A stretch of DNA of 64,000 nt from CAVROP01 sp050008495 (GTDB taxonomy: Bacteria > Acidobacteriota > Terriglobia > UBA7540). The notes below the pieces were generated by a model. It was not told the origin of the DNA and ran no database searches. It saw only the letters and a list, made by a program, of their open reading frames with translations. Location of the stretch: NCBI GenBank assembly GCA_050008495.1, contig JBEKMN010000068.1, forward strand, positions 1 through 64,000. The letters are read 5' to 3'. This document shows, in pieces, positions 34,176-41,948 of this stretch; position 1 is the stretch's first letter, and the number at the start of each line of letters is the position of its first letter. The position numbers and the translations under genes are program-made.

Positions 34176-37100
34176 TCATCCGGGCCTTCCATGGACAAAC
34201 CAGCGATGGAGGAGCTCGATGACTTGTTCACGCAGTCTCTCGCTTCCGGCGCGCTCCTCTGCCAACGTTTCGAACTCTGCCTTGGCTGTGGTGATACGCG
34301 CGCCAAGCTTCACCAAAAGCGCGCGGCACTCCTTTTCGGTCTCTGGAAATGATACTGGGCCGCGCAACCCTTCGCGAGCGATCGTCGCGAGGAGTTCTGC
34401 TTCCGGTCGGCTGGCACACACGTGGCTCGCCGCCGGGTTCTTTCCGAAATAAACGGTTGTCGCCTCAAACCAATTCTCCGCCGCGGGAAGGCGAACCTCC
34501 CCTTCCGGGATGTTGACGGTTTTTGCACCGCCCGTCTCGTCCTCGAGCCACTCGCCAAGCGGTTTTCGTACCTCCGGCTCCAGACGGTTCCAGGCGTCAA
34601 GGGCAAGCTGCATTTGGGAGACGTTGTTCCTCCCATTTCCAATCCTACGTTGTTCCATCTTTTGCACTTCGACAATGCGAATAGCCCGAAAATGAAGGGC
34701 TACCTCGCGATATAACCGGTCGGTCAGGTCTGTTCGCCTGTTCGGTTGCCGTACGCCCAGAAGTTCGAGGACCGCGTCATCCAGCTCCCTGCGGTCCTTC
34801 TGTTGTAGCTCCGCCGGCAGCCCCAAGGGCAGTCTCTCAGCTTCTCGTACCTCCTCGGCGGTGTGACAATCCATGAAGGGTTCCTCGACCAGATGGGAGA
34901 TTCTGCGCCCTTGCATCGATGCCAACGCACGCTCCATTCTGTCTGCCAGTTCTCTCGTGCAGCCGCGCGGATCGGGAATCTCCATCATCATGACGTCGAC
35001 CACTTCCGTCTTCAGATTTCCCTCCGTACCTGCGTATCGGCCATAGAAGGTTTTGAACAGGGCGACAAGGGTGGAATTGAGAATGGACATTAGCACGCCG
35101 GAACTGCTGGCGCTCCCGTTGATCGGGTGAATATCAAATAGGTTATGGTTGCACGCCAGTCGCTCCGGATTTGAGGGAATGATGTGACGATACTGTTGGG
35201 CCATCGGCCAGAAGCCAATCCCAGGCTCCAGGCCTGTGAGGTCGTACCATCTCTCTCTCCCGAGGCAGGTAGAGCGCTGGGGGACCGCAACCGCTTTCGA
35301 CTTCTCCGATGCAAAGGTCTGTTTGCTTCCCCAGGCTACGTAGTGGCGAGCGTAGGTGCCTTTGAGGTCGCGCAAGTCCTGATTAACCCACAAGACCACC
35401 CGGTCAAGTTGCTCGCGAGTCACAACCGGCCGGTCAACTTCCATTAAGCTGTGAACTTCCGGTCTCACGTATTTGGCCTCGATGGGGTGCAATGTCTTGT
35501 CGCCGCACTGGACTATCAGCAAATCCCCTCTTTCTACCTCCTCGCGGCCACACCGCCGCATCAGGGGCAGAAGCCGCCACTCCATTTCACTCGGGTTCTG
35601 ACTCAGTAGCTTCGCAGAGACGTTACGCGGCATGAAAAAGGCGTCACATCCGCTCTTTATTCCAAATTTAATGGTCGCTACCTCACCCAGGCGGACGAAT
35701 CGGCTCCCAAACTCGCGCATAATTTCAAAATAGAAGTCCGGCGCCCGCAGGTAACGGCCCCACTTACCGCCCCCATAGTCGCTGTACCGCGCGCCGAGGC
35801 TTAACTCCCCATTGGAATCGTTCTCTCCCCCTGTTTCCCCATCCTCCTCGTCCGATTCGCCATTGGTCTCTGCCGCTCCAAGACTCTTCTGTTTGCCCAA
35901 CATCTCGCCGACGGACAACCCTTCCTGCCACAGGTCACCTTGCCGCTTCACCATGATGCGATACTGGGCACTCGACCGGTGTGACTTCGTTTTCAGGATC
36001 AGGTCGCGCAACTCTTCGGCAGCTTCCTGCCGCTGTCTCTCGTCCACGCGCTCCCCTAATATCTCAGCCAGCGGTCGATTGAGTCGCACGAACTTGACCA
36101 GGTTCTCGTTCCGTTTTTCTTCCTCCGTGCAACGCTGGAGAATTGTCACCGCCGTTTTCACACGAGCATCTTCAAACCACGGCTCGTCCACGCTCTCAAT
36201 GATGGCAACGATCCGGAAATTGAGGAGCTCCCAGCGTTGGAGGGGAAATCCGTAGCGGACGTCCAGCCAGCTCGATGAAGTGAGGAAGCCGAACCAGCCG
36301 TCCTCCGCCAGGAAGCGGCAGGCGTGCGGCCAGAAGTAAACGTGCATGTCGCTTTGCTTAGAAAGCTGGAGCCCTGGCCACGCCTCTTCAGCCTTCTCGT
36401 ACATGTATTCCTTCGTCTGATCGCGGATCGCGCCGCGGTCTCTCTCCTTGGGGATATCCTCCTGACGGACGTATGGTGGATTCCCTACGATAGCGTCAAG
36501 AGGGGGAAGGGATACTCTCTCGACCTCTCGTTTTCCGCGACTGTCCCGGAAAACGCTGGGGATTTCGCAAAATGGCTTGTCCGAGGCGACCAGAAAGAAG
36601 TTCCTCCGCGCGACACGCGGGTAGTTCTCTTCGATGGTTATATTTCTGGCGGCAAGGTTCAAGGTGGCGAGGTGGGCTGGGAAGGGGTTGATGTCGCAAC
36701 CAAAGAGACCTGCAAGCAACTCCTGGTTCGTCATTCGCTTGTCGAGGTGAAGTTTGCGATAGTAAGCGCGGACAAGGAATGTCCCACTGCCACAGGCGGG
36801 GTCAAGCGTGACGGCGCCCGCCTTCCGGATGCAGAAGGCATTGACGACGTCCACAATGTTCTCGTCGGTGTAGAACTGTCCGAACTTGTGTCTCTCTTCC
36901 TTACTGATCAACCTCTGGAAAAAGTGCCCCAGGATGTCGGTGGGAATTTCTTTGAAGTTAAACCCGTCGACCGCATGGATGAACCTGTCCCAGGCTTCGA
37001 TAGAATTCGCGCCTGACAGCGCTAATGTAGCCGCCCACTCCTTGGCGTGTGGAAAGAAGACGGGTTCATAATCGCCCGTGACATGCACCGCCTCATCGAA

Positions 37101-37982
37101 TCTGCCGCGTAAATAGGCGAAGGCCCTTTCCGGTGTTTTTGCGGCGCGCGGGAATTTGAGTTCAGGAAGTTCGCAACCGGGACGCGAACGAACCGCCTGG
37201 TAGAAAAGAATGCGGTTGCTGAGCACATAGGCCATGCTGCGCGCCGCCCGGTCAATCGCCTCCCGCCAGGATCTGGGGTTGGTAGAGTCAACATTCCATT
37301 GCTGTTCTTGGGCCATCCAAGCCCAAAGATGTGCCCTGAAGCCGGGCTTCCGGGCCGACTCGGAATCGAGGTAGTCCCGGAGCTCGCGGACTGGGCCGCG
37401 CGGCCCTGTCAGATGGCTCTCCAGAACGATAACGTAGAAATCTGAAGGCGGGAGGCCAAAGTCTTTTCTGCGGCCAAACCAGAGGTCCGCGAAACTCGCG
37501 AAGAACCGGGGCAGGAACTCCTCTTCGAGTTTTACCCTCACGGCCGGAAGCGTGACATCTTCGGGCTTGTTGAGCTCCATCCCCAGCTTACCTTCCCACA
37601 CGCACCGCTCGTGCATCGAAGGGGCATCCCATTTGGAGCGGTCGAACAACGCCAGGTGCTCGACATTCCAGGTGAAGAAGTATTGGCAGTTCTCGCGGGT
37701 GGCCTTGTTGTAGGCATCCTCCATCAACCGCGCATCGAAAGGCGAGCGCCCTTGGGGGCTGCCGGGTAGCTTCACCTCACCACAGAGCGCCAGCTTGCCT
37801 CTGCCACTCTCCTTCCGCTCGTAAACGCGGAAGTCCTGCCGCTTAAGGCTACCCCTTCCGTAGGCTTCGATTTCGGATGAGCCGAACGGGAGTTCGGGGT
37901 GCGTTGCGAAGATTTTGTCGGACCACTTTGACACATCGGAGCAAAAGCCGGTTTCGTGTTGGCGGTAGCTTAGGGGTGGCAT
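34176..37982 (-). CDS. Nuclease-methyltransferase fusion (type IIG/BREX-PglX-like restriction-modification protein)
   Basis: The 1268-residue protein combines a PD-(D/E)xK-like nuclease region (Asp50, Glu69 and Lys71 in 'CGEVKLPG') with a gamma-class N6-adenine methyltransferase. SAM-binding motif I is 'DPACGSGTFL' (394-400) and catalytic motif IV NPPY is at 501-504 ('AIVGNPPYVRQED'). The remaining 700 residues include likely target-recognition sequence and a helical C-terminus. Type IIG enzymes such as Eco57I have this nuclease-methylase fusion and need no separate subunits. No specificity subunit, helicase or BREX genes are adjacent. ATG 37982 is preferred (weak GAGAAG upstream); the longer open frame runs through repeats. 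It follows the toxin-antitoxin-like run on the same strand. Confidence 0.82.
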   Translation of the reverse strand: MPPLSYRQHETGFCSDVSKWSDKIFATHPELPFGSSEIEAYGRGSLKRQDFRVYERKESGRGKLALCGEVKLPGSPQGRSPFDARLMEDAYNKATRENCQYFFTWNVEHLALFDRSKWDAPSMHERCVWEGKLGMELNKPEDVTLPAVRVKLEEEFLPRFFASFADLWFGRRKDFGLPPSDFYVIVLESHLTGPRGPVRELRDYLDSESARKPGFRAHLWAWMAQEQQWNVDSTNPRSWREAIDRAARSMAYVLSNRILFYQAVRSRPGCELPELKFPRAAKTPERAFAYLRGRFDEAVHVTGDYEPVFFPHAKEWAATLALSGANSIEAWDRFIHAVDGFNFKEIPTDILGHFFQRLISKEERHKFGQFYTDENIVDVVNAFCIRKAGAVTLDPACGSGTFLVRAYYRKLHLDKRMTNQELLAGLFGCDINPFPAHLATLNLAARNITIEENYPRVARRNFFLVASDKPFCEIPSVFRDSRGKREVERVSLPPLDAIVGNPPYVRQEDIPKERDRGAIRDQTKEYMYEKAEEAWPGLQLSKQSDMHVYFWPHACRFLAEDGWFGFLTSSSWLDVRYGFPLQRWELLNFRIVAIIESVDEPWFEDARVKTAVTILQRCTEEEKRNENLVKFVRLNRPLAEILGERVDERQRQEAAEELRDLILKTKSHRSSAQYRIMVKRQGDLWQEGLSVGEMLGKQKSLGAAETNGESDEEDGETGGENDSNGELSLGARYSDYGGGKWGRYLRAPDFYFEIMREFGSRFVRLGEVATIKFGIKSGCDAFFMPRNVSAKLLSQNPSEMEWRLLPLMRRCGREEVERGDLLIVQCGDKTLHPIEAKYVRPEVHSLMEVDRPVVTREQLDRVVLWVNQDLRDLKGTYARHYVAWGSKQTFASEKSKAVAVPQRSTCLGRERWYDLTGLEPGIGFWPMAQQYRHIIPSNPERLACNHNLFDIHPINGSASSSGVLMSILNSTLVALFKTFYGRYAGTEGNLKTEVVDVMMMEIPDPRGCTRELADRMERALASMQGRRISHLVEEPFMDCHTAEEVREAERLPLGLPAELQQKDRRELDDAVLELLGVRQPNRRTDLTDRLYREVALHFRAIRIVEVQKMEQRRIGNGRNNVSQMQLALDAWNRLEPEVRKPLGEWLEDETGGAKTVNIPEGEVRLPAAENWFEATTVYFGKNPAASHVCASRPEAELLATIAREGLRGPVSFPETEKECRALLVKLGARITTAKAEFETLAEERAGSERLREQVIELLHRWFVHGRPG

Positions 37983-38356
37983 TGTCTTCTCAGGCGAGGC
38001 CCAACCTCCTCCGTTCCTGATTATTATCACAACAGGGGGAATTGCAAGAGCGATTTCAAGGCCGCCGGCGCAGCGGACCTTCATGTTTAGGTTTTCCTGC
38101 GAGCATGAGGTCCGCGCGTTGGACGTGCAGTGGCCTTGAGGGCAGGTGCCAGGTAGCGGGCATGAGGTGTTAGGGGATGACCACCGCGCGGCGTGTCGGC
38201 CGGATCGAAGATTCCAGATTTGAGATTCCAGACCAATAAACGAATTCCCGATTTGAGATTCCAGACCAAAAACCTTGCACGCGGTCAAAAACCTTTGGGA
38301 ACAGCAGTTGAGAGGCGACCTTCGTCTCTATGGGTAGACCACAGGCCGTTATTCAT
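37983..38356. other. Intergenic region with 20-bp direct repeats
   Basis: Contains two perfect copies of GATTTGAGATTCCAGACCAA (38217-38236 and 38250-38269), 33 nt apart, preceded by a partial GATTCCAGATT. No gene is supported; the open frame extending the methyltransferase gene runs through these repeats. Confidence 0.55.
38217..38269. repeat. Two perfect 20-bp direct repeats
   Basis: GATTTGAGATTCCAGACCAA at 38217-38236 and 38250-38269. Unit type resembles the ATTTGAAAT/AATCTGGAATCTG arrays at 12413-12446 and 58698-58729. Confidence 0.85.
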
Positions 38357-38851
38357 TCAGGCTTTGGCTCTCTCCTCCAAGACGCGGCGCAGAAGGGGCA
38401 GGGCGGCTCGATCCTTTTCCTGGCCGGTTTCTTCTTTCGTCTTAATCAAGCTTTCCAGTGTCGAAACGCGAACTTTGAGTGCCGGACCAACCTGCATTTC
38501 CACGGTTTCTTGGAGAAGCTGGTTGTAATCGCGGCCCTTTCCGATCGTTCCAAGAAGGTCGAGAGGCCCGAAGCGGGTCATCAATAGCTGATGTCCTTCA
38601 GAGGCAAGATGGGAAGGGCCGGGTTTCAATTCATGGCGGCCGGGAACGCGATAAAGGGCGCCCAACTCTTCCAAGGCTGCCGAGAGGCGGGTGAGGTTGT
38701 CCGGCTCGCGAGAATGGACGATGTCGAGATCAAAGGTCGCCAGCGGAGCACCATGCAAGACTGCGCAAACTCCGCCCACAATGATGAAATCGACCCCGTG
38801 ACGGATGAGCGTTTCGAGGATCGCCACGTAATCAACTCTTGGCGTCTCCAT
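38357..38851 (-). CDS. Nucleotidyltransferase-fold protein (AbiEii/MNT-like)
   Basis: A 164-residue protein with the nucleotidyltransferase core 'FIIVGGVCAVLHGAPLATFDLDIVHS': a Gly-Gly loop then the metal-binding DxD-type 'DLD'. This is the pattern of small NTase-like proteins related to AbiEii toxins and MNT antitoxins, which can transfer nucleotides to tRNA or to a partner. Its first 20 nt overlap the 65-residue gene upstream, which is a recurring partner arrangement. It ends a four-gene minus-strand run with the HicB/HicA-like pair. Toxin, antitoxin or neither cannot be decided here. Confidence 0.75.
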   Translation of the reverse strand: METPRVDYVAILETLIRHGVDFIIVGGVCAVLHGAPLATFDLDIVHSREPDNLTRLSAALEELGALYRVPGRHELKPGPSHLASEGHQLLMTRFGPLDLLGTIGKGRDYNQLLQETVEMQVGPALKVRVSTLESLIKTKEETGQEKDRAALPLLRRVLEERAKA

Positions 38852-39029
38852 CTCGGAGCCTCAGGAGAGATTTCACCGATTGCTGAAGGACTTGCAGGCG
38901 CTCTGCAGGTGTGAGCGACAGCATCCAGCGAATCAGGGTCAGGTCTACACCATCGTCACTGTGGGTCCCCTCGCTCCCGGGCAAACGCGGGGAAGCCTCC
39001 GTGGTGCGCGAGGAGTCGCGTTGTGCCAT
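38832..39029 (-). CDS. Small helical partner of the nucleotidyltransferase
   Basis: A 65-residue protein with a variable start and helical end ('DLTLIRWMLSLTPAERLQVLQQSVKSLLRLRDGDA'). This 'RWMLxLTPxERLxVLQ' form is typical of tiny genes placed just upstream of AbiEii-like nucleotidyltransferases. It overlaps that gene by 20 nt. GAGGGAG lies about 5 nt before ATG 39029. It starts 9 nt after the HicA-like gene. Confidence 0.7.
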   Translation of the reverse strand: MAQRDSSRTTEASPRLPGSEGTHSDDGVDLTLIRWMLSLTPAERLQVLQQSVKSLLRLRDGDAKS

Positions 39030-39038
39030 GTCACTCCC

Positions 39039-39278
39039 TCAAAGGGACTCGATGATTTCCTGCCGACCCACTCCCTTGTGTTTCGATACGGCGCGTAAAA
39101 TGGCACTCAGAGTCCCCACGCGAAGGTTGCTGTGCGCGGGAACGGCAAGGCGCTGGTGAGTAGGTTCGGTGGTCTCCAACACGATGTGGCTGCCTTCCTG
39201 GTGCACGATACGATAGTCCCAACGGCGGCAGAGAGCTTTAACGAGGTCGTGGCCGCTCAGGTCGCGTGGAATCTTCAT
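39039..39278 (-). CDS. HicA-like mRNA interferase toxin
   Basis: A 79-residue protein of the YcfA/HicA fold, a double-stranded-RNA-binding-like domain that cleaves mRNA. 'GHDLVKALCRRWDYRIVHQEGSHIVLET' contains the catalytic His of the 'GSH' motif; 'LAVPAHSNLRVGTLSAILRAV' matches the second family motif. It overlaps the upstream HicB-like gene by 4 nt, the typical antitoxin-first arrangement or its variant, and is followed 9 nt later by the 65-residue gene. Confidence 0.85.
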   Translation of the reverse strand: MKIPRDLSGHDLVKALCRRWDYRIVHQEGSHIVLETTEPTHQRLAVPAHSNLRVGTLSAILRAVSKHKGVGRQEIIESL

Positions 39279-39487
39279 GAATTGGCGAGAACTTCGTCAC
39301 GGACCAGATGGAGACGGATCGCGGCGGGCGGGTGAGGATGGTCAAAGTAAAAGGCAGACACGGCTTCTCTCACATTCCGGCGTAGCTCCTCCCAATTGTC
39401 AGCCTGACTGACTATGCTCTCCGTCAGGCACTCTGCGACGAACCCACCATCAGGTTCCTGGCTCACCTCGAAAACGATATCGTTCAT
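39275..39487 (-). CDS. HicB-like antitoxin (partial RNase H-like fold)
   Basis: A 70-residue protein with the HicB opening 'IVFEVSQEPDGGFVAECLTESIVSQADNWEELRRNVREAVSAFYF', the strand-turn-helix seen in HicB antitoxins. It lacks the C-terminal DNA-binding domain of long HicBs, so it belongs to the short type. ATG 39487 starts the minus-strand run. It lies 49 nt after the comM stop on the same strand, so readthrough from comM is possible. Confidence 0.8.
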   Translation of the reverse strand: MNDIVFEVSQEPDGGFVAECLTESIVSQADNWEELRRNVREAVSAFYFDHPHPPAAIRLHLVRDEVLANS

Positions 39488-39536
39488 AGGTGCAGCTTAT
39501 TCCATTCTCGCCAGAGATACAAGGCCACTGCCTTTC

Positions 39537-41069
39537 TCACGCCCAGTAGTTGCGGTCGAGCGAGCGGTACTGAATGGCTTCCGAGATATGGTCAGTGCCG
39601 ATCGAGTCCGCGGCGGCGAGGTCGGAGATGGTGAGCGCCACTTTGAGGATTCGATCGTGGGCGCGGGCGCTCAAGCCCAAGCGCGTCATGGCGCTCTCCA
39701 GCAAGCGTTCGCAGTCAGCGGAGATGTTGCAATACTTGCGAATCTGGCGCGAGCTCATTTGCGCGTTGCAGTAGATTTTCTCGCCGGCGAAGCGGCGCAA
39801 CTGCCGCTGGCGTGCTTTGATGACGCGCTCACGGATCTCCTGTGAGGTTTCGCCGCCCGAGTCCTGCCTCAGCTCCTGATAGCGGACGGCCGGCATATCG
39901 ATGTGGATATCAATGCGGTCGAGCAGCGGGCCGGAGATTTTCGAGACGTAACGCTGAATGAGGGGTGGGGTGCAGGTGCACTCGCGCGTAGGATCGTTGA
40001 AGAAACCGCACGGGCAGGGATTCATCGCGGCGGCCAGCATGAAGCGTGACGGGAAAGTCAGGGACATGGAGGCGCGCGAGATCGTAACCGTGCCATCCTC
40101 AACGGGCTGGCGCAATACCTCCAGCACGTTGCGTTGGAATTCCGGCAACTCGTCGAGGAAGAGCACGCCGTTGTGCGCCAAGCTCACTTCCCCGGGGCGA
40201 GGCACGGTGCCTCCGCCGATCAATCCGGCGTCCGAAATCGTGTGGTGGGGGGAGCGAAAGGGGCGAGTGCCGACCAACCCTCCACCGGGCTCGAGCAGCC
40301 CGGCCACGCTGTGGATCTTGGTGGTCTGAATCGCTTCATTAAAGGTCAGGGGCGGCAGAATGGTGGGGATGCGTTTCGCCAGCATGGTCTTGCCCGCGCC
40401 GGGCGGGCCGATCATCAGGATGTTGTGGCCCCCCGCCGTCGCCACTTCAATGGCGCGCTTGGCGTGAAGCTGCCCTTTGACGTCGCGGAAATCCACGCTG
40501 TACTGGCTGGCTTGAGCCAGCAGGGCGGCGCTGTCCACCCTGGCCGGGACGAACTCGCGCGTCTCGTTGATGAAGTCCAGGGCCTCCGGCAAAGAACGCA
40601 GGCCGTAAATCTTCAACTCTTCCACCACCGCCGCCTCGCTGGCGTTTTCCAGCGGCAGCACCATCCGCTGGATGCCCTTCTGCCGCGCCATGGCGGCAAT
40701 CGAAAGAGCGCCCTTCACGGGGCGCAGGCTGCCATCCAGCGAAAGCTCGCCCAAGAACAATGTGTTCTTGAGGTCCGCTTTCAAGAGAACGCCTGTGGTG
40801 CCCAGAATTCCCAGGGCGATCGCGAGGTCAAATCCGGAGCCTTCCTTCTTCACGTCCGCGGGAGCAAGATTTACGGTGATCTTTTGGAAGGGAAATTCCA
40901 GCCCGCAATTCCTGATGGCGGACTGTATGCGTTCGCGGCTCTCGCGCACCGCGGCGTCGGGCAAACCCACCGTGGTGAAATTGGGCAAGCCGGCAGAAAT
41001 ATCGACCTCGACCTCAACCGGGTAGGCGTCGATGCCGAAGACGGCGGCGCTGAAAGCTTTGAAAAGCAT
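39537..41069 (-). CDS. comM: ComM/YifB-family Mg-chelatase-like AAA+ ATPase
   Basis: ComM is a hexameric helicase that promotes branch migration during natural transformation in some bacteria. The 510-residue protein has the N-terminal ChlI-like domain ('FGIDAYPVEVEVDISAGLPNFTTVGLPDAAVRESRERIQSAI'), Walker A 'IGPPGAGKTMLAKR', Walker B 'VLFLDELPEF' and the C-terminal ChlI-type lid. Length matches the family. I place the start at ATG 41069 (MLFKAFSAAVFGIDA); the frame is open to 41180 but the extension has no family sequence. It is divergent from padR-ADOP cluster 1. Confidence 0.93.
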   Translation of the reverse strand: MLFKAFSAAVFGIDAYPVEVEVDISAGLPNFTTVGLPDAAVRESRERIQSAIRNCGLEFPFQKITVNLAPADVKKEGSGFDLAIALGILGTTGVLLKADLKNTLFLGELSLDGSLRPVKGALSIAAMARQKGIQRMVLPLENASEAAVVEELKIYGLRSLPEALDFINETREFVPARVDSAALLAQASQYSVDFRDVKGQLHAKRAIEVATAGGHNILMIGPPGAGKTMLAKRIPTILPPLTFNEAIQTTKIHSVAGLLEPGGGLVGTRPFRSPHHTISDAGLIGGGTVPRPGEVSLAHNGVLFLDELPEFQRNVLEVLRQPVEDGTVTISRASMSLTFPSRFMLAAAMNPCPCGFFNDPTRECTCTPPLIQRYVSKISGPLLDRIDIHIDMPAVRYQELRQDSGGETSQEIRERVIKARQRQLRRFAGEKIYCNAQMSSRQIRKYCNISADCERLLESAMTRLGLSARAHDRILKVALTISDLAAADSIGTDHISEAIQYRSLDRNYWA

Positions 41070-41325
41070 GGGAATGCATTCCGGCAGCAAGGTACATGCA
41101 GGGAATGGCAAGCCGTGGGCTGCACTCGCAACGAGTGGAGAAATGGCCTGCCCTACCCTTGCCGGTGATCGGCCGAGCATGCCCCTCGAAGCTCAGGCCA
41201 GATAACTCTTTCGTGCCGGGCGCTGAGCCCTCAAGAGGGGTGGGAGTATACCAGAACAAACAACTTGACGTCCCGGAAATCGCGACCCGTGTCTCCCCTG
41301 GCCCGAGAACATCGAAAACAGGGTG

Positions 41326-41354
41326 TTGACATTCTACATCCTTGGGTGTAGAGT
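41326..41354 (+). promoter_or_regulatory. padR promoter, probably leaderless
   Basis: TTGACA (41326-41331), 17-nt spacer, TAGAGT (41349-41354), then only 6 nt to ATG 41361. Transcription would start at or next to the A of the ATG, giving a leaderless mRNA; fittingly there is no ribosome site. The spacer holds the inverted repeat TCTACA-N8-TGTAGA. Confidence 0.75.
41333..41352. promoter_or_regulatory. PadR operator: TCTACA-N8-TGTAGA
   Basis: A perfect 6-bp inverted repeat (41333-41338 and 41347-41352) overlapping the promoter spacer and -10 box. PadR repressors bind TACA/TGTA dyads with this spacing, so it is a strong candidate for autorepression. Confidence 0.7.
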
Positions 41355-41360
41355 GCCTAC

Positions 41361-41729
41361 ATGGTAAAAGCCAAGAAAGAACTCTATCAAAATCGCATCG
41401 AGTTGTTGCAAGGCACGCTCGACATGCTCATCCTCCAGACCTTGCAGTGGGGGCCGCAGCACGGCTACGCGATCAGCCAGTCGATTCGCGGCCGCTCGGG
41501 CGAAGTCTTGCAGGTTGAAACCGGGTCGCTCTACCCGGCGCTGCACCGGCTGGAAAAACAGGGCTGGGTGACCTCGCAATGGAAACAAACGGAGAGCAAC
41601 CAGCGCGCCAAGTTTTATCGCCTGACTTCCGCCGGCAAGAGGCAGTTGCTCTCGGAACAGGCCCGCTGGAGCCAGATCGTCAGCGCCATCGCCGGGATCA
41701 TGAACCCTGCGGCGAGCGGGAGCAGCTAG
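41361..41729 (+). CDS. PadR-family transcriptional regulator
   Basis: The 122-residue protein is a PadR winged helix-turn-helix regulator: 'ELLQGTLDMLILQTLQWGPQHGYAISQSI', 'VLQVETGSLYPALHRLEKQGWV' and the wing 'RAKFYRLTSAGKRQL', followed by a short dimerisation helix. Such small PadRs regularly precede ADOP permeases in Acidobacteriota. It is the first gene before the 901-residue permease, 219 nt downstream, and likely represses itself through the TCTACA-N8-TGTAGA site. Effector unknown. Confidence 0.92.
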   Translation: MVKAKKELYQNRIELLQGTLDMLILQTLQWGPQHGYAISQSIRGRSGEVLQVETGSLYPALHRLEKQGWVTSQWKQTESNQRAKFYRLTSAGKRQLLSEQARWSQIVSAIAGIMNPAASGSS

Positions 41730-41754
41730 TGGTTCGGCCTGAGAAGGAACGGAT

Positions 41755-41890
41755 GTCATTCTGAGCTGCGCCTTGTGGTGGATCGCAGGAAATGCTGAGG
41801 GCAAGCTTCCTCGCGGAGTTTACCCTGAGCACCCAGAGCGAGATTCCTTCACTTCGTTCAGGACAGGCTCTTCGCTTCGCTCAGGATGAC
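41755..41890. repeat. CTGAGCGAAGCGAAG-family palindrome remnant
   Basis: GTCATTCTGAGC at the left (41755-41766) and TTCGCTTCGCTCAGGATGAC at the right (41871-41890) are complementary ends of the dispersed family. It fills most of the padR-permease gap. Confidence 0.7.
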
Positions 41891-41948
41891 AGCGAAGGGC
41901 TCGGAATGACACCGCTGACTAAAGGCTGAGAGCCAAGTGGAGATGCTG

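Larger units (their letters stand above)
41070..41360. other. Divergent gap between comM and padR
   Basis: 291 nt with no gene. It contains the padR promoter and operator at its right end; the comM side shows no strong promoter by eye. Confidence 0.5.

Noticed and set aside
38217..38269. CRISPR-like or attachment site from 20-bp direct repeats
   Set aside because: Only two copies 33 nt apart and no integrase; it fits the local tandem-array class.
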